A DNA stretch of 64,000 nucleotides, from contig NC_133534.1 in the NCBI RefSeq assembly GCF_048544455.1, positions 35,030,217 through 35,094,216 of the forward strand. The letters are read 5' to 3'. Of this stretch, positions 34,551 to 44,700 are shown in pieces; the first letter of the stretch is position 1; each line of letters starts with the position of its first letter. The position numbers and the translations under genes were made by a program. The notes under the pieces were generated by a model. The model was not told the DNA's origin, ran no database searches, and saw only the letters and a list, made by a program, of their open reading frames with translations. This stretch comes from Silene latifolia (Eukaryota > Streptophyta > Magnoliopsida > Caryophyllales > Caryophyllaceae).

Positions 34551-37118
34551 ATGTCTTCTGCTGATGCCGGGACTAGCACTTCTGCGCCGGGGGGATCCCC
34601 GTCGCGTCTTGATGAGGAGGAGAAACCAGACGCCATCCTGATAAGGTCTGGGGGCCCTAGGTCTCCTTCTCCTGAAGTTGATCCCCAAATTTTGGAGGAA
34701 TGGGAGGACGACGATGATGTCGATGATGATGCAGACGACTTTGGTGATGCTGCTGAAAGGGCTCGTCCTAAGGGGAGGGAGTACGTTATGGATCACGGCG
34801 ACGCCTGTAAGGTCCGTCTTGACCGTGCTTGGACCTATAAGCTCGCTAGTTGTTCCGGCGAGAGATTTTTCGAGGGTCATTTTTTCTTTGGCAGGGGATA
34901 CAAAATTGTTATCCCTGAGGAGGGTCAGGCCGTCTGTTGCCCTCCACCGGGCTACACCGGCGTATACATGCGGCACTTGGAGTACGGGCTCCGGTTTCCG
35001 CTGAATGAGTACGTTATGGCCATCATTAGGGCCATGAACGTTGTTGTTGCCCAACTGCACCCGTTGGCTGTGAGGACCATAGTCGGCTTTGTCTGGCTTT
35101 GTCTCTTCAAGGGAGAGGCCCCAACGGTGAATTTATTCCGCCGACTTCATCATCTCCGGCCATCAATCTCTGGCCGCGTCGGATGGTACAGTGTGCAAAT
35201 GGAGCAGGGTTATGTCTCTGTTGACAAACTTTCTTCCTGCAAAGGCTGGCAAGGTCGGTGGGTGTATGTTAAGGTACCGGATGACTACCCGCTGCCCCGC
35301 TCCTTTCAGCACCAAGTTAATTTGCGGTGTGAAACTAAGGCGGAGCACGACAGATGGGTCACCCGGAAGAAGCTCAAGATGGATGCCGGCAAGGTCCTTC
35401 TTAAGGAAGATGAGAAACTGGCGATGAGGCTCTTTGAGGCGGACAAGAGTGGGGTGCCGAAAAGATGGATTCCCCCAACACAGATCATCCTCCAGGATGA
35501 GCCGCTCTGCCATGTCGGCCTCATACCGGCCCTAGCACAGGGTGAGTGGGGTCGGTGCGAGGCCCATCGCCGCTCTCAATGTTCCTGTTTCCCGAGCTTC
35601 GATTTATTTCTTTCACCTAACTCTTGCTTTGTTTCCTTCGCAGATCACTTTGGACCGGACCTGTCTGAGGATATCCTCCGGAGAATGGGGCTGCACAAAG
35701 ATAAAACCGTTGCTAGCTTGCACCCCAAGGCTCTAGCCCATGACCGCAGGACGTCGCCGAATGATCTCATGGATCAGCGGCTGAAGAGCTTGAATGTGGT
35801 GGAGGCCCAGGCGAAGGTTGTTAGTCACATGCCGCGTCATACGCGAAAAACAAGGTCTTCGGCGGCGATGGCGTCGACATCAGTTCCACCTCCCATTCCC
35901 CCTGTTCGGAAGGCAACGGTGCAGATCGTTGATATCACCAATGGGGAGGACTCTGATGAGGAGGGGTCTCCCCTTGTTCGTAAGAGAAAAGGGACAGCCT
36001 CTACCGCTGTCGCTGCTCCTGCTACTGGCGAGGAAGCGCGTCCTTCGGCCAAGAAGGCCAAGCATGGTACTGATCTATTCTGTGGCTCAGATTCGGTCGG
36101 TTCATTAGGCGCTGCTGATGACGGGTTTTCTGGTGTGTCTGCATGTTGATACTGATGCTTTCGTTAAATTTTGCAGATCAGCCGCTGTCGGCCGTCGCTC
36201 TTAATGAACAACAAGTGGGGGAGAGACCCGCGCAGGCCGGTGATCATAACGTCACCATTGACTCTTCATCCCAGAAGGCTTCCCCCTCCCGACTGCAGGC
36301 TGGTGATCGAAACGTCACCACTGACCCTTCATCCCAGAAGGTTTCCTCCACCCGGCTTGTAGCGGAAAGCGCGAGGTTGATCGAGGAGCTGGCGAGATGG
36401 AACGAGCTGACCGGTGCTCGTATTATAGAGCAGGAGAAGGCCGTGGCTCGGTCCGCTTTTGAGCTTGATGCCACTAGGAAGGTGGCCACGAAGGCGAAGC
36501 TGGATATCCTCAATGAGCAGAGGCTTAGGGTAGATGCTGAGAAAGCGCTCTTGGCTGAGAGGAAGCTCAGGGAGGACGCTGAAAAGGAGGTCCTTGCTGA
36601 GAGAGCCAAGGCCGAGGCTGCTGCGGCCGAAGTTGCAAAGTTCTTTGGATAAGTGTGACCTTGTTCGAGGCATGCCGACCTTTATCTCCAGCAGAGGAAT
36701 GAATTCAAAGGCGATTTGAGATCCGGGGAAGGTGATTCGGAGCAAGGAGGCCATTATTAGACAAAAGGAGGACGACATTGAGATGCTCCAAACCGAAATG
36801 CTCCCTAACATGTGCACCGAGTTAGGGATCCGGCCGAAGAAGCCGCTGGGGAAGTGATTGAGGAGCTCTTCCCTCTTCCCGGTTCCTTTCCGTGGGGCAA
36901 ATTTGACGAGTTTGTTTGACGATAAGCTCGAAGCCAAGGAGAAGGCCGTGGAGGAGAAGGCCAAGGAGGCGGTGAGGGTGAAGATAGAAAAAGAGGCGGC
37001 CGCGGAGAGTGCAGCCCTTGCTGAGAAGACTAAGGCGGCCAAGGAGGAAGCCGTGAGGGCAAGGGCGGTGATCGATGCCGCCGAGGCTCAGCCGAGGCCG
37101 CCGGGCCGAGGTCGCTAA
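34551..37118 (+). mobile_element. Antisense extra gene of the nested element (gypsy-type 'transposase 28' family)
   Basis: Fossil plus-strand gene, opposite to gag. An acidic Ser/Asp-rich start is followed by a domain like the plant 'putative gypsy type transposon' family (YMRHLEYGLRFPLNEYVMAI; a SISGRVGWYSVQ block) at roughly residues 140-240. Then come a basic/Ser-rich linker and a long Ala/Glu/Lys-rich coiled-coil region (36360-37100). GT...AG-like spaces near 35541-35642 and 36130-36175 suggest it is spliced. Such antisense extra ORFs are known in Tat-lineage elements. Not intact overall. Confidence 0.75.
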
Positions 37119-37664
37119 GAACGCCGTTGGGCGCCCATCGAAGAAGATCTGCTCATCTGCTGCGATGGCGAGCAAAGCAACAGGCATAGGGAGACGGGCG
37201 GTCGTCACCGAGGCTCACCGGCGTCTCGGATAGCCACTGCTCGGGAGCCAATTATTAAGCCTTCCCTCCCCGCCACTTTTGGCGCTTCATATGATACCTG
37301 TAATCTTTTGTTTTTCTTTTCCTTATATTTTGTACAACTTTGGTAGGTTGTGTTTTGGCTTATCCTTATGGGGACGGCCGTCGTCTGTATTCTCCTCACT
37401 TGTAACTTATCATTTTTAATAAGAGTTCGTTTCCTTTTTTTTCTTCGGCTTGGCCGAGGTCTTTACTTCACTTTGAGTCTCCTTGCGCTAATAGTTGAGC
37501 GTATCAACTGTACTTAGCGTCTTCACTTTGCCTCTGGCTTGGCCGAGGCAGTCTAGAGTGCGCATCCCAACTGTGTTTAAACGTTTTTAAGGCGTTTTGA
37601 TCGTTTCTGCGAGTACCAAACGCTGTTTGTCGTATGCTCCGCGGCGCCGCTTCCGAGGGTGATT

Positions 37665-38090
37665 GCCGCTCTTGTCGGTGTGACGGTGTGAGCCAGCATC
37701 TGCTTATTGGTAATGACGGCCGCTCTTGTCGGTGTGATAGTGTGAGCTGGCGTCTTATCTCTTGATGACGGCCGTGGCGTCTACCACTTGGAGGATCTGC
37801 GACGGCGTCTACCTCTTGGGGTGGCTAGTGGCGTCTACTACTTGGGGTGACTGCGACGGCGCGCTGCTTCTTCATGGAGACTGCCGCTCTTGTCGGTGTG
37901 ACAGTGTGAGCTGGCGTCTTATCTCTTGATGACGGCCGTGGCGTCTACCACTTGGAGTGACTGCGACGGCGTCTACCTCTTGGGGTGACTGTCGTGGCGT
38001 CTACTACTTGGGGTGACTGCGACGGCGCCTGCTTCTTCATGGAGACTGCCGCTCTTGTCGGCGTGACAGTGTGAGCTGGCGTCTTCTTCC
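37665..38090 (+). repeat. Minisatellite of about 165 bp inside the nested element
   Basis: The phrase CGCTCTTGTCGGTGTGAYAG recurs at about 37721, 37885 and 38050 (steps 164 and 165), with a partial copy near 37668. Each unit includes GGCGTCTACYACTTGG sub-repeats. The same phrase appears once more at about 40306 near the gag start, 2.3 kb away. Confidence 0.85.
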
Positions 38091-38232
38091 TCTTAATAAC
38101 TGATGGGAAAAAATGGACACTTTGATGGAAGACTTGGACGATTTTTCATTAGGTATAAACATGCGTTGGGGTGCCCTGACTATTTTGGACACCTCCGCCG
38201 CTACATAAATTTTTCCCGAGATTACCAACGTC

Positions 38233-40172
38233 CTAATGGCTCATCACAGCACACCTTCCCGATCGGCCGCTAGTTGCATCCATGAGGTCGCCTTCCGTTG
38301 TAAGGACGGTCTTTTTCCTTTCTCGACTTCTTTGCCACTTTGAGGGATTGCATGTTGCATCCTCGGCGCCTATCCGGACGTTGACCACCTCGTCCTTCTC
38401 GTCCTTGGAGACGAGCTTATGCGCTTCCCCACGGTCCGAGACATACAAAGCAGTGTTAGGGCCCGGATGGACATCACTTTGCGTCGGCCTCGCTCGAGTG
38501 ATTCGGCCTATGAGAACGTTGTAGGCGGACGAGCCGTCAATGACCACGAACTCGGCTAGGACATTCTTGGCCGCATTCCCTTCGCCGAACATCATAGGCG
38601 ATCGACCGACCCCGGTGGTACCAGCCGGCCCCGGAAAAGTCTGTATAGTGGATTGGTGCGGGGGCTTAAATCCTTGACTTTCGGCCGAGGCCGAGGAAGC
38701 ACTCCCGAACATGATGTTCGTGTAGGCGCTGTGTCAATCGACACCTCTTGACCAGGTGGTTGGATATGTCCAAATTGACTACGAGTGGGTCATTTGTGAG
38801 GAGCGATGACTCCTTCGTAGTCCTTCCTTCCAATAGTCATATCGGGGATGTTGGAAGCGGGGATCGTTGTGTTGGGCACAAAGTTGATGGCCTGATATAG
38901 CTCGTTCGGGTGCCGTTTGTGCCCATGAGCGGACCCTCCGTTCTCGTTGCCCCCGATGACAACGTGTATCACTCCTATCCGTTCGAAGACGGATTTCTTA
39001 TCTGACTCGCCGGCCTCGGCCTTTTGGCTTTTGGCAACGTACTTGCCGAGGCTCCCCTTCCGGATCAGCTCTTCAATGGCATTCTTGGATGCGGCGGAGT
39101 TGTCGATAAGGTGACCGGTGTGGCCGTGGTACTCAAGATCTTGGCTCGTGTCACCGTCTCCCTTCGGCTTGGGGGCCTTTCCCACTTCCTCGGCCCTCGC
39201 TTTTGCTCGGGGTGAAGACCTCGGCGGCCGATACGACGAGGGGGTCTTATCACTATACCGCCTCGGCGGTGCGATCCCGAACTCCATCCGGCGCCCGTCG
39301 AGTCCGTTTCTGGCAGATTTATCGACCGTGACCTATTATTGTCACGGCGTCTTTCACTGCACCGTGACCGATCATTGTCACGGCGTCCTTCATCCGGGTT
39401 GTCCTCCCGGCGGCTCCTCTTTCTCGAGGGTTTGGCCTCGCTAGGGCCTACCCGGTTTTGTGATAGTCCTCCACTTTAATGGCTTGATCGCCAAGCGTCC
39501 TGGCGGCGTCGAAGGTCGGCCGCCGCATTTTATAAGCTCGTTTTTAGGTCCCCCTTGGGAGGCCTTTCGAGCGCGAAGGTCGCCAGATTCATTGTTCGGC
39601 TCACGAATTTGCTGAACCTTGGCGTCGAACCTCTTTACATAACTTCGGAGAGACTCGCCTCCCTCTTGTCTGATAGTCAGGAGGTCCGATGTCTCCACGG
39701 CCCTCCTCTTGTTGCAGGAATACTGGGCTAGGAATGCGTCCTTTAGGTCGGCGTATAAAGATACCGGGCCGTCGGGCGACCCCTTGTACCAACCCCGTGC
39801 CATCCCATGCAGTGTCGTTGGGAAGATTCGGCACCAAACCTCATCGGAGTTGCTCCCATGCGACATGTGAGACTCGTAAGCCTCGACGTGGTCGGTCGGG
39901 TCACCTTCCCCTTTGTATGCTATAGGTGGTAACTTCACTTAGTCGGTCAAGACCGGGGTATCTAGGACGTAGGCGCGAGGGGTTGCGACCACATGTCGGA
40001 CGACACGCGGCGATCGGCTCTTCGTATTCCTAGTCCGGCTTCTCTCCTCGTAGCGAGAAGGACTTCTCCTCCGACTCTGGCGAGTCGGGCTTCTTCTCCA
40101 ACTCTGACGAGTTGGGCTTCTCTCGCTCCTCCGGGCGTGCCTCGTTCGTGCCGCGGCGACGAGTCTTCTCAC
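38233..40172 (-). mobile_element. Nested element: gag and protease-like portion
   Basis: Fossil minus-strand coding region. A basic Arg/Ser-rich start (39939-40172) is followed by a Retrotrans_gag-type stretch (DPTDHVEAYESHM; RGWYKGSPDGPVSLYADL; FLAQYS). Then comes a linker, and a segment with NVLAEFVVIDGSSAYNVLIGR, which resembles the retropepsin region of Tat elements. It is broken. Confidence 0.8.
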
Positions 40173-40652
40173 GAGTGCGAGAAGGACTTAGGTCTACCAC
40201 GACCACTTTGGGCTCCCCGGTGTCTTGACAGGGTCAGCTTCTCCTAATGCTCCGTTTAAGTTTCTGGGGGTCACATTTTGGGCCCTGGTCTCTGGGCCGG
40301 TTTCGTCGCTCTTGTCGGCGTGACGGTGTGAACCGAGCGTACTCCCATTAGGTCCAGGAGCATCTTCGGTTTTTGCTACGTCAACCACATGTCCCATGAT
40401 GGTGACTGGTCGGACGGACGGAGTGTACGGTATTGTTGGCATCCGTACTCGGTTGAATCACTTGGCCGGCGGAGGGTTGCACAACTCGCATTTGTGGACG
40501 GTATCATCTTGGTAGAATTCGGTCTCGTCGGTCACGAATGCCTCTTGTTCTTTCGACATCTTCTTGGCTTTTGGGGTGGGTTTTTTGTGTGTATTTTGTT
40601 TGGGAATGAATGTGACTAGCTTCTAGTGTCTATCCCCACAGACGGCGCCAAT

Positions 40653-41233
40653 TGTTAGGGTGTAATTCGGAGCAAGTATTGTTACCACCGTGGCTTGTAG
40701 AATGATGTCTTGAGTTGGATTCCTCACGTCTCTATCGTTCCTCTCGGCCTCTCTCGCAACAATGACAGGCGAACCGAGGGCTTGGCTTTGTGCAGCGTAC
40801 TCACTCCGACGCTCAAGTCGGTGAACTTAATGGGATAAGTTCTTTATTACGACTAAGGATATATTGTAGAGAGATAAGGAAGATATTACCGGATGAATAG
40901 TGATTCTTAGGTTAATTTATGGATCTTTTCCTCAATGAAGGTTGGGGAGTATTTATAGGCTTTCACCTTTTGTCACGTAGTGGCCAAGTGGCCAAGTGGC
41001 TAGCGGTGGAAAGATCGTTCTACCCTCGTAGATGGACCTATGGCGGCAGCCGTGAGGGTCTTGGATATGAAGTACGCGGATATGTGTCCATTTGGTGGTT
41101 GTCGGCCGAGACCCAGTGTGCCGCCGATGGGTTGCATCGGCTAGACTGCTATCTAAGTCGTTGACTTATGTGGATATCTTTGACTTGCTCAATATTTTGA
41201 GCAGTGTCACGGTGCGAGAATATCCCATCGTCA
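40653..41233 (-). mobile_element. 5' LTR of the nested Tat-lineage element
   Basis: 581 bp starting TGTTAGGGTGTAATTCGG, beside the PBS at 40632-40650, and ending near CCCATCGTCA. It is the partner of 33292-33875. Flanking host DNA is duplicated (18 bp; see findings). Confidence 0.9.
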
Positions 41234-41414
41234 TTTAATTATCATTATTGTACGAATTAAAGAGATAATTAAAAAAGGATTTCCGTCACTTATTTAAATT
41301 TTTCCGGAAAAAAACAATTTTTAGAGAGTTAAAGTAGAGAGAAGGGCAAACTTGGAAAAAGAAATGAATTTTAGGGGCGATATGAGTAATTTAGGTATTT
41401 CTTTAGTAATTTTG
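41234..41414 (-). repeat. Right end of the MULE with its terminal inverted repeat
   Basis: Sequence resumes the MULE after the nested element and ends in the right TIR (41341-41407; complement contains GTTTGCCCTT, CATATCGCCCCTAAAATT and CTAAAGAAATACC). Confidence 0.75.
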
Positions 41415-41773
41415 TAATTTTTTACCAAAAAAAATAAAAACTTGTTTAGCCAAGAAAATTCACACATTTTCCTCAAATGCATGAGCTATTATTTGTAAAA
41501 GAGACATGACTACTGGAGATTACTATTTGCTAGACTAGAAGATTCTGTTGAATGGTGATTGCAAAATTAGTGGTGTCAAGAAGTGAACATATAGTAGTCA
41601 CAACTTAATCAACATCGTACACGAAACAAAAAATGACATCCCTTTTGTTCTCCTTTCTTCCTATTTTAATTCCACTCTTTACAAAAACAAATAAATTTCT
41701 TAAAAAAAAAATACTAAGCTGATAAATTATTAGACAAAATTCATTTTTTTTTTATTAATTATTAACTGAAAAC
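41415..41773 (+). promoter_or_regulatory. Short upstream region of the FAD oxidoreductase gene
   Basis: Only about 360 bp separate the MULE terminus from the start codon. The region is AT-rich and I see no convincing TATA box; the transcription start is not identifiable by eye. Any distal promoter must lie within or beyond the MULE. Confidence 0.4.
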
Positions 41774-44700
41774 ATGCTGAGTTGTTGGAAGATCAACCCT
41801 TACTTTCCATTAAAAACATGCTACAAGAACAATAATAAAATTAGAAGATTATTTTTATGCAAAGCAGAAAATTCTCAAAGTCAAGAGAGTGTTCATGCAA
41901 AGGAGAACAGGAAGAAAGTATTGGTAGTTGGGTCGGGTTGGGCCGGACTTGGTGCTGCCCATCACCTAACCAAACAGGTCTTTAATATTTTCTAAATGTT
42001 TTTTTTTTTTAAAAAGTTTTAGTTACGTTGATATGAAGAGTTAGCGGTGGCGGATTTAGGGGGCTAGTAAGGGCGCTCGCCTTGAAAAATGAAAAAATGC
42101 GAAAGTTTTACTTTTTCTTATGTTATTAGTTGTCCGCCCCCGCTCGCTGATCATAAATCATGGCTCCGCCATTGAGAGTTAGATGAGATTGATAAAAGTA
42201 TGTTGAATATATGATGATGTTCAGGGTTTTGGTGTAACCGTTGTTGAAGGGGGGATTGAATCTGGGTTTTCTAGCTATAGTCCAGATGATGTTGGAATTC
42301 AAGGTAATATTTTGTCATTTCTTTGTTATACTAGTATTTGTTATTTTGATCATTTTGATTTTTATGAAGTGTAGTGTGTGTGATTACACGTTTGCATGTC
42401 ACTGACGCACTGTCATTGTCCCACCTTGAAAGTTTAAAGTTAAGACTTCAAAGTTTAAATCTCACTGAATATGCAAATTCTCAGACTCTTTTTCTTCACA
42501 AATTGGGATGGACCCAAATGTGACCATTTTAATGGGAAAATGTGACCATTATTTGATGGAAAATGATATGAGTGATTACTTCTTTTTATCTTAATAATAA
42601 AGTGATCACATTTGGGGCCGTCACAATTTGTGACCGTCACAAGAGCACTGAATCTAGTCGAGCCATTCGTAGTTAGGAGGCGAAAATTTCAGGAGAGTGA
42701 ACTGTTTTTGCATTTAGCTAAACTAGGGAAAAAAACGCAATGTTGGGATATATCAAGATATGACATATTGTGAACGAAGACCCTTGATAATTCTCACATG
42801 AAAATCCCACATTGGAGAAGTTACTCTACCCATTGTTTTCGGATTAAAACATTGAAACCTTGTGAACTTATGAAATGAACTTTCTCCCGTCCTTGTTGGC
42901 GCGGCCCCAGTAACAAGAATTTTTTTATATTCAAATTAAAATTTCCCTTTGTTAATTGCTTTGGGGACCGCTCCTGCTTGTCCCTCGTTTCACCGGTGGC
43001 GGTATTGCAGTTAATTACTTGTAAGGATAGAAACCTAGGTTAATTATCTGTTTTGAATTGACTAAGTGCTACAATCTGTTATGCTGTGAACCATATCATG
43101 AAGGGACAAAAACTATGATATATTATACTATTGCGTTAATTTACAGGACATGTTACCATGTTTATAGTTGATGAGCATACGCAACTCTTGTACTGTAGTC
43201 TTTAGAGTCGAGTGCTTAACTGTGATTTGAAATTGCTATTCACTTATTGTATATGGATTATTGTCCGATTTTAGTTAAAGTTCCTATTTCAGGCTTCTGG
43301 TACCCCTACCGCAATATATTTAGCCTTGTCGATGAGCTTGGAATACAGCCATTCACAAGTTGGATGAGATCCAATCAATATTCCGAGGATGGATTGGAGG
43401 TACTAGAGCAGCTGCTTTGAATTGTTTTATGTCATTTAGATGACTTGCATTTGTGTCATTTACTCTACCCAATGTCACTCAGCCTCTGTAGCAAGTGTCT
43501 AAATTGAAGTGTGTAAGTTTTGTGTCGTGTTGACGCGTAAGTGAACTAGTGAAGTGTCCGAGTAACATTGTACATACTCTACATAAGCTCACTATTTGAA
43601 AGTCCGTTTTGCAATAATATGATAATGCAGGTAGAGTTTCCCATATTTCAAGATGGGTGTCAATTACCAACTCCTCTGGCACCCCTAACACAGACCCAAG
43701 TATGTTCCGGCTGATTGTTTATTATTACAAAACTATTTACCAAGATAAAGCTCCTAGGAGGATTATGGTCGACAATGCTTAACTTCGCCACATTCTTTGT
43801 AGTTCACTCGGCTACCAATGCTGGATGTTCTAACTTCAATTCCTTTGATGGCTGCTGGTAAGTTCTACTAAAGCTAAGTTTTCCTACTAGCAAGTAGCAA
43901 GTTCTAAATTACGGAGTATTTTTGGTGTTTTATCGACCTCCTTATCTCGCCACATGTTGGTTCAGATGAGGAACAACATGGCAGCACTGCACTTTTGAAC
44001 CTGTACTAACTTTTTTTCTCGTGCAGTGATAGATTTTGACTACACTGATTCAGCATGGCAAAAATATGATCCAAGTAAGAATTAATTTTTTTTTCTTACT
44101 GCGACCATTTTGCTACATCTCAGATGATTTTCTTCAGTATCTTAAACTTCGGAACCATTTTAAATCTCAGTTACTGCAAGAGAGCTTCTAAGACAGTTTG
44201 GATGCTCAGAAAAGCTTTACCGAAGTGTTATTGATCCATTGTTAGAAGTGCGTTTATATGCACCGGCTGAGCAACTCAGTGCAGCAGCAACTCTGGCTGT
44301 GCTATACTATTATGTTGCTGCTCACCAGGTTTGATGCATTAGTTTCTTGTTTCCCGGTTGGTCATTAACTAGTCATGAATCCTAGCTATTTTTGAGCTGC
44401 CTCCATTCTAATCATTTGTTTAGTTACTCAATCTTTAGGTGTCTTATTCCTCATTTGCTTACCTTTCTACTTTGAAAATGTGTTTGATGTGTAAATTGGT
44501 CATCCAAAAGGAATTTTGGTCCATTTGCCGTCCAAGAACAATAGCTAAAACTGGTCTCCTCCTTCCTTTTTGGTCTAGCAAAGGTAAAAAAAAAAAGACC
44601 TAGACGAAGGAGGTAATAAACAACAATAACATTACCTTACTGCCTCAAGGGGTCCAACATATGGGGGAGGTATGCCAGCTCGAATGCAGACAACGTTAAA

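Larger units (their letters stand above)
33292..41233 (-). mobile_element. Tat-lineage LTR retroelement nested in the MULE, with gag-protease and an antisense extra gene
   Basis: A 7.9 kb fossil with two similar LTRs (33292-33875 and 40653-41233). The PBS side is at the right (TGGCGCCGTCTGTGGGGAT on the minus strand, about 40632-40650) and a PPT-like TGGGGCAAAT precedes the left LTR. In element direction it has gag and a protease-like region (40172-38233), a minisatellite, then a plus-strand (antisense) gene. No reverse transcriptase, RNase H or integrase is recognisable, so it is non-autonomous. It is broken in several places. LTRs are still readily aligned but differ at many positions, so it is not recent. 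Confidence 0.88.
26143..41414. mobile_element. Large Mutator-like (MULE) DNA transposon with PMD, transposase-OTU and palindromic arrays
   Basis: The ends form diverged terminal inverted repeats of about 65 bp. Both share CATATCGCCCCTA (26174-26186 and the complement at 41372-41384), a CTAAAGA block outside it and a TTTGCCCTT block inside it. The native element is about 7.3 kb; a 7.9 kb LTR retroelement (33292-41233) is nested in it. Contents from left: TIR, 5' leader intron with palindromic array, PMD gene (+), OTU and MULE transposase exons (-), second palindromic array in an intron, N-terminal exon interrupted by the nested element, TIR. No clean 9-bp TSD is visible (TAATTAATC against TAATTTTTT), so insertion is probably old. 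The transposase has frame changes and the nested insertion, so the copy is very likely immobile. Confidence 0.85.

Noticed and set aside
34524-36609. Long minus-strand frames opposite the antisense extra gene
   Set aside because: Shadow frames of a GC-rich coding region. The plus-strand frame carries the recognisable domain.
26143-41414. A clean 9-bp target duplication for the large MULE
   Set aside because: Flanks read TAATTAATC and TAATTTTTT, which agree only at the first five bases in AT-rich DNA, so I did not claim it.
42806-42820. USE-like ATCCCACATTGG in intron 2 of the FAD gene
   Set aside because: It differs from the USE core at its 3' end, has no TATA box at 24 or 32 nt, and no snRNA-like sequence follows.
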